This document shows, piece after piece, positions 6,228 through 6,622 of a DNA stretch of 6,622 bases. The stretch covers positions 1-6,622 of the forward strand of contig JANXRT010000079.1 of NCBI GenBank assembly GCA_025356735.1, given 5' to 3'. The notes under the pieces are model-generated. The model was not told the DNA's origin. It worked only from the letters and a program-made list of their open reading frames with translations, and did no database searches. Numbering within the stretch: position 1 is the stretch's first letter; each line of letters opens with the position of its first letter. Position numbers and translations under genes: made by a program. The DNA is from Acetobacteraceae bacterium. GTDB lineage: Bacteria; Pseudomonadota; Alphaproteobacteria; Acetobacterales; Acetobacteraceae.

Positions 6228-6622
6228 TCAGATTATCGTGCGAACCGCGTCCACTACCCAACCGGGCTGCGGCAGCGCGAGCTTCTCGAGGTTGGCGGCG
6301 TAGGGCAGCGGCACGTCAATGCCGGCGACGCGGACCGGCGGCGCGTCGAGCCAATCGAAGCAGCTCTCGACGATCTGCATGGCGATCTCGGCGCCGATGC
6401 CGGCGAACGGCCAGCCTTCCTCGACCGTCACCACGCGGTTGGTCTTCTTCACGCTGGCGACAATGGTGTCGATGTCGAGCGGACGCAGCGAGCGTAGGTT
6501 GATGACCTCAGCCGAGATACCCTGTTCGGCGAGGATTTCCGCGGCCTTCATCGCAGTGGTGACCGAAATGCTGAAGGCGACGATGGTGACGTGCTCGCCG
6601 GCGCGTTCGACCTTGGCGCGGC
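6228..6622 (-). CDS. pdhB: Pyruvate dehydrogenase E1 beta subunit (C-terminal part, cut by window edge)
   Basis: The minus-strand frame is open to the right edge and gives 130 C-terminal residues. They form the transketolase C-terminal domain of E1 beta. Recognisable parts are V-T-I-V-A-F-S near the edge, the helix M-K-A-A-E-I-L, then V-I-N-L-R-S-L-R-P-L-D, the strand V-V-T-V-E-E-G-W, and the end motif D-V-P-L-P-Y-A-A-N-L-E-K-L-A-L-P. E1 alpha2beta2 decarboxylates pyruvate with thiamine diphosphate and acetylates the lipoyl group of E2; this domain helps bind E2 and forms part of the subunit interface. Its stop is 11 nt before the pdhC ATG, so the two are in one operon. The thiamine-binding N-terminal half, any N-terminal lipoyl domain (present in some alphaproteobacterial E1 beta proteins), and pdhA would lie outside the window. 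Confidence 0.95.
   Translation of the reverse strand, partial: RAKVERAGEHVTIVAFSISVTTAMKAAEILAEQGISAEVINLRSLRPLDIDTIVASVKKTNRVVTVEEGWPFAGIGAEIAMQIVESCFDWLDAPPVRVAGIDVPLPYAANLEKLALPQPGWVVDAVRTII

Noticed and set aside
4555..6303. A 582-codon open frame on the plus strand opposite pdhC and the GNAT gene
   Set aside because: Its product is low-complexity, rich in Arg, Gly, Asp and His, with no recognisable domain. It runs across the pdhC-GNAT spacer and is fully antisense to well-conserved genes. GC-rich coding sequence commonly leaves such frames open.

Overview
The window is a high-GC stretch in which all recognisable genes lie on the minus strand. It reads as one collinear housekeeping cluster for pyruvate dehydrogenase (PDH). 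In transcription order (right to left) the genes are: the end of the E1 beta subunit (pdhB, cut by the right edge), E2 dihydrolipoamide acetyltransferase (pdhC), a GNAT acetyltransferase, E3 dihydrolipoamide dehydrogenase (lpdA), lipoyl synthase (lipA), a Coq10/RatA-type START-domain protein, a threonine aldolase-family PLP enzyme (ltaE-like), and the start of a pirin (cut by the left edge).

The E1beta-E2-E3-lipA-Coq10 order, with E1 split into subunits, is typical of Alphaproteobacteria. The strong GC bias, the long open antisense frames and the GC-rich palindromic spacer fit an Acetobacteraceae/Rhodospirillales-like genome. That family-level placement is an inference from general appearance, not from a search.

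Layout: bases 6228-6622 hold the pdhB C-terminus and 4909-6216 hold pdhC, 11 nt apart. A 160-nt non-coding gap (4749-4908) carries a series of short palindromes. From 4748 down to base 1 the genes are very tightly packed: GNAT and lpdA overlap by one base (TAATG), lpdA and lipA are 23 nt apart, lipA and coq10 are 1 nt apart, coq10 and ltaE are 4 nt apart, and ltaE and pirin overlap in an ATGA. This packing suggests two transcriptional blocks, or one block with a processed or regulated internal spacer.

Function: E1, E2 and E3 convert pyruvate to acetyl-CoA. LipA makes the lipoyl cofactor carried on Lys43 of E2. The Coq10-like protein probably supports ubiquinone function, which takes the electrons that E3 passes to NADH. 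Threonine aldolase makes glycine and acetaldehyde. Pirin has been reported in another bacterium to bind PDH E1 and modulate its activity, so its place at the end of a PDH cluster is notable. All complete genes look intact, with their key catalytic residues present. I found no mobile element, CRISPR array, RNA gene or clearly new system. The points most worth a second look are the pirin link, the GNAT gene inside the cluster, and the palindromic spacer.
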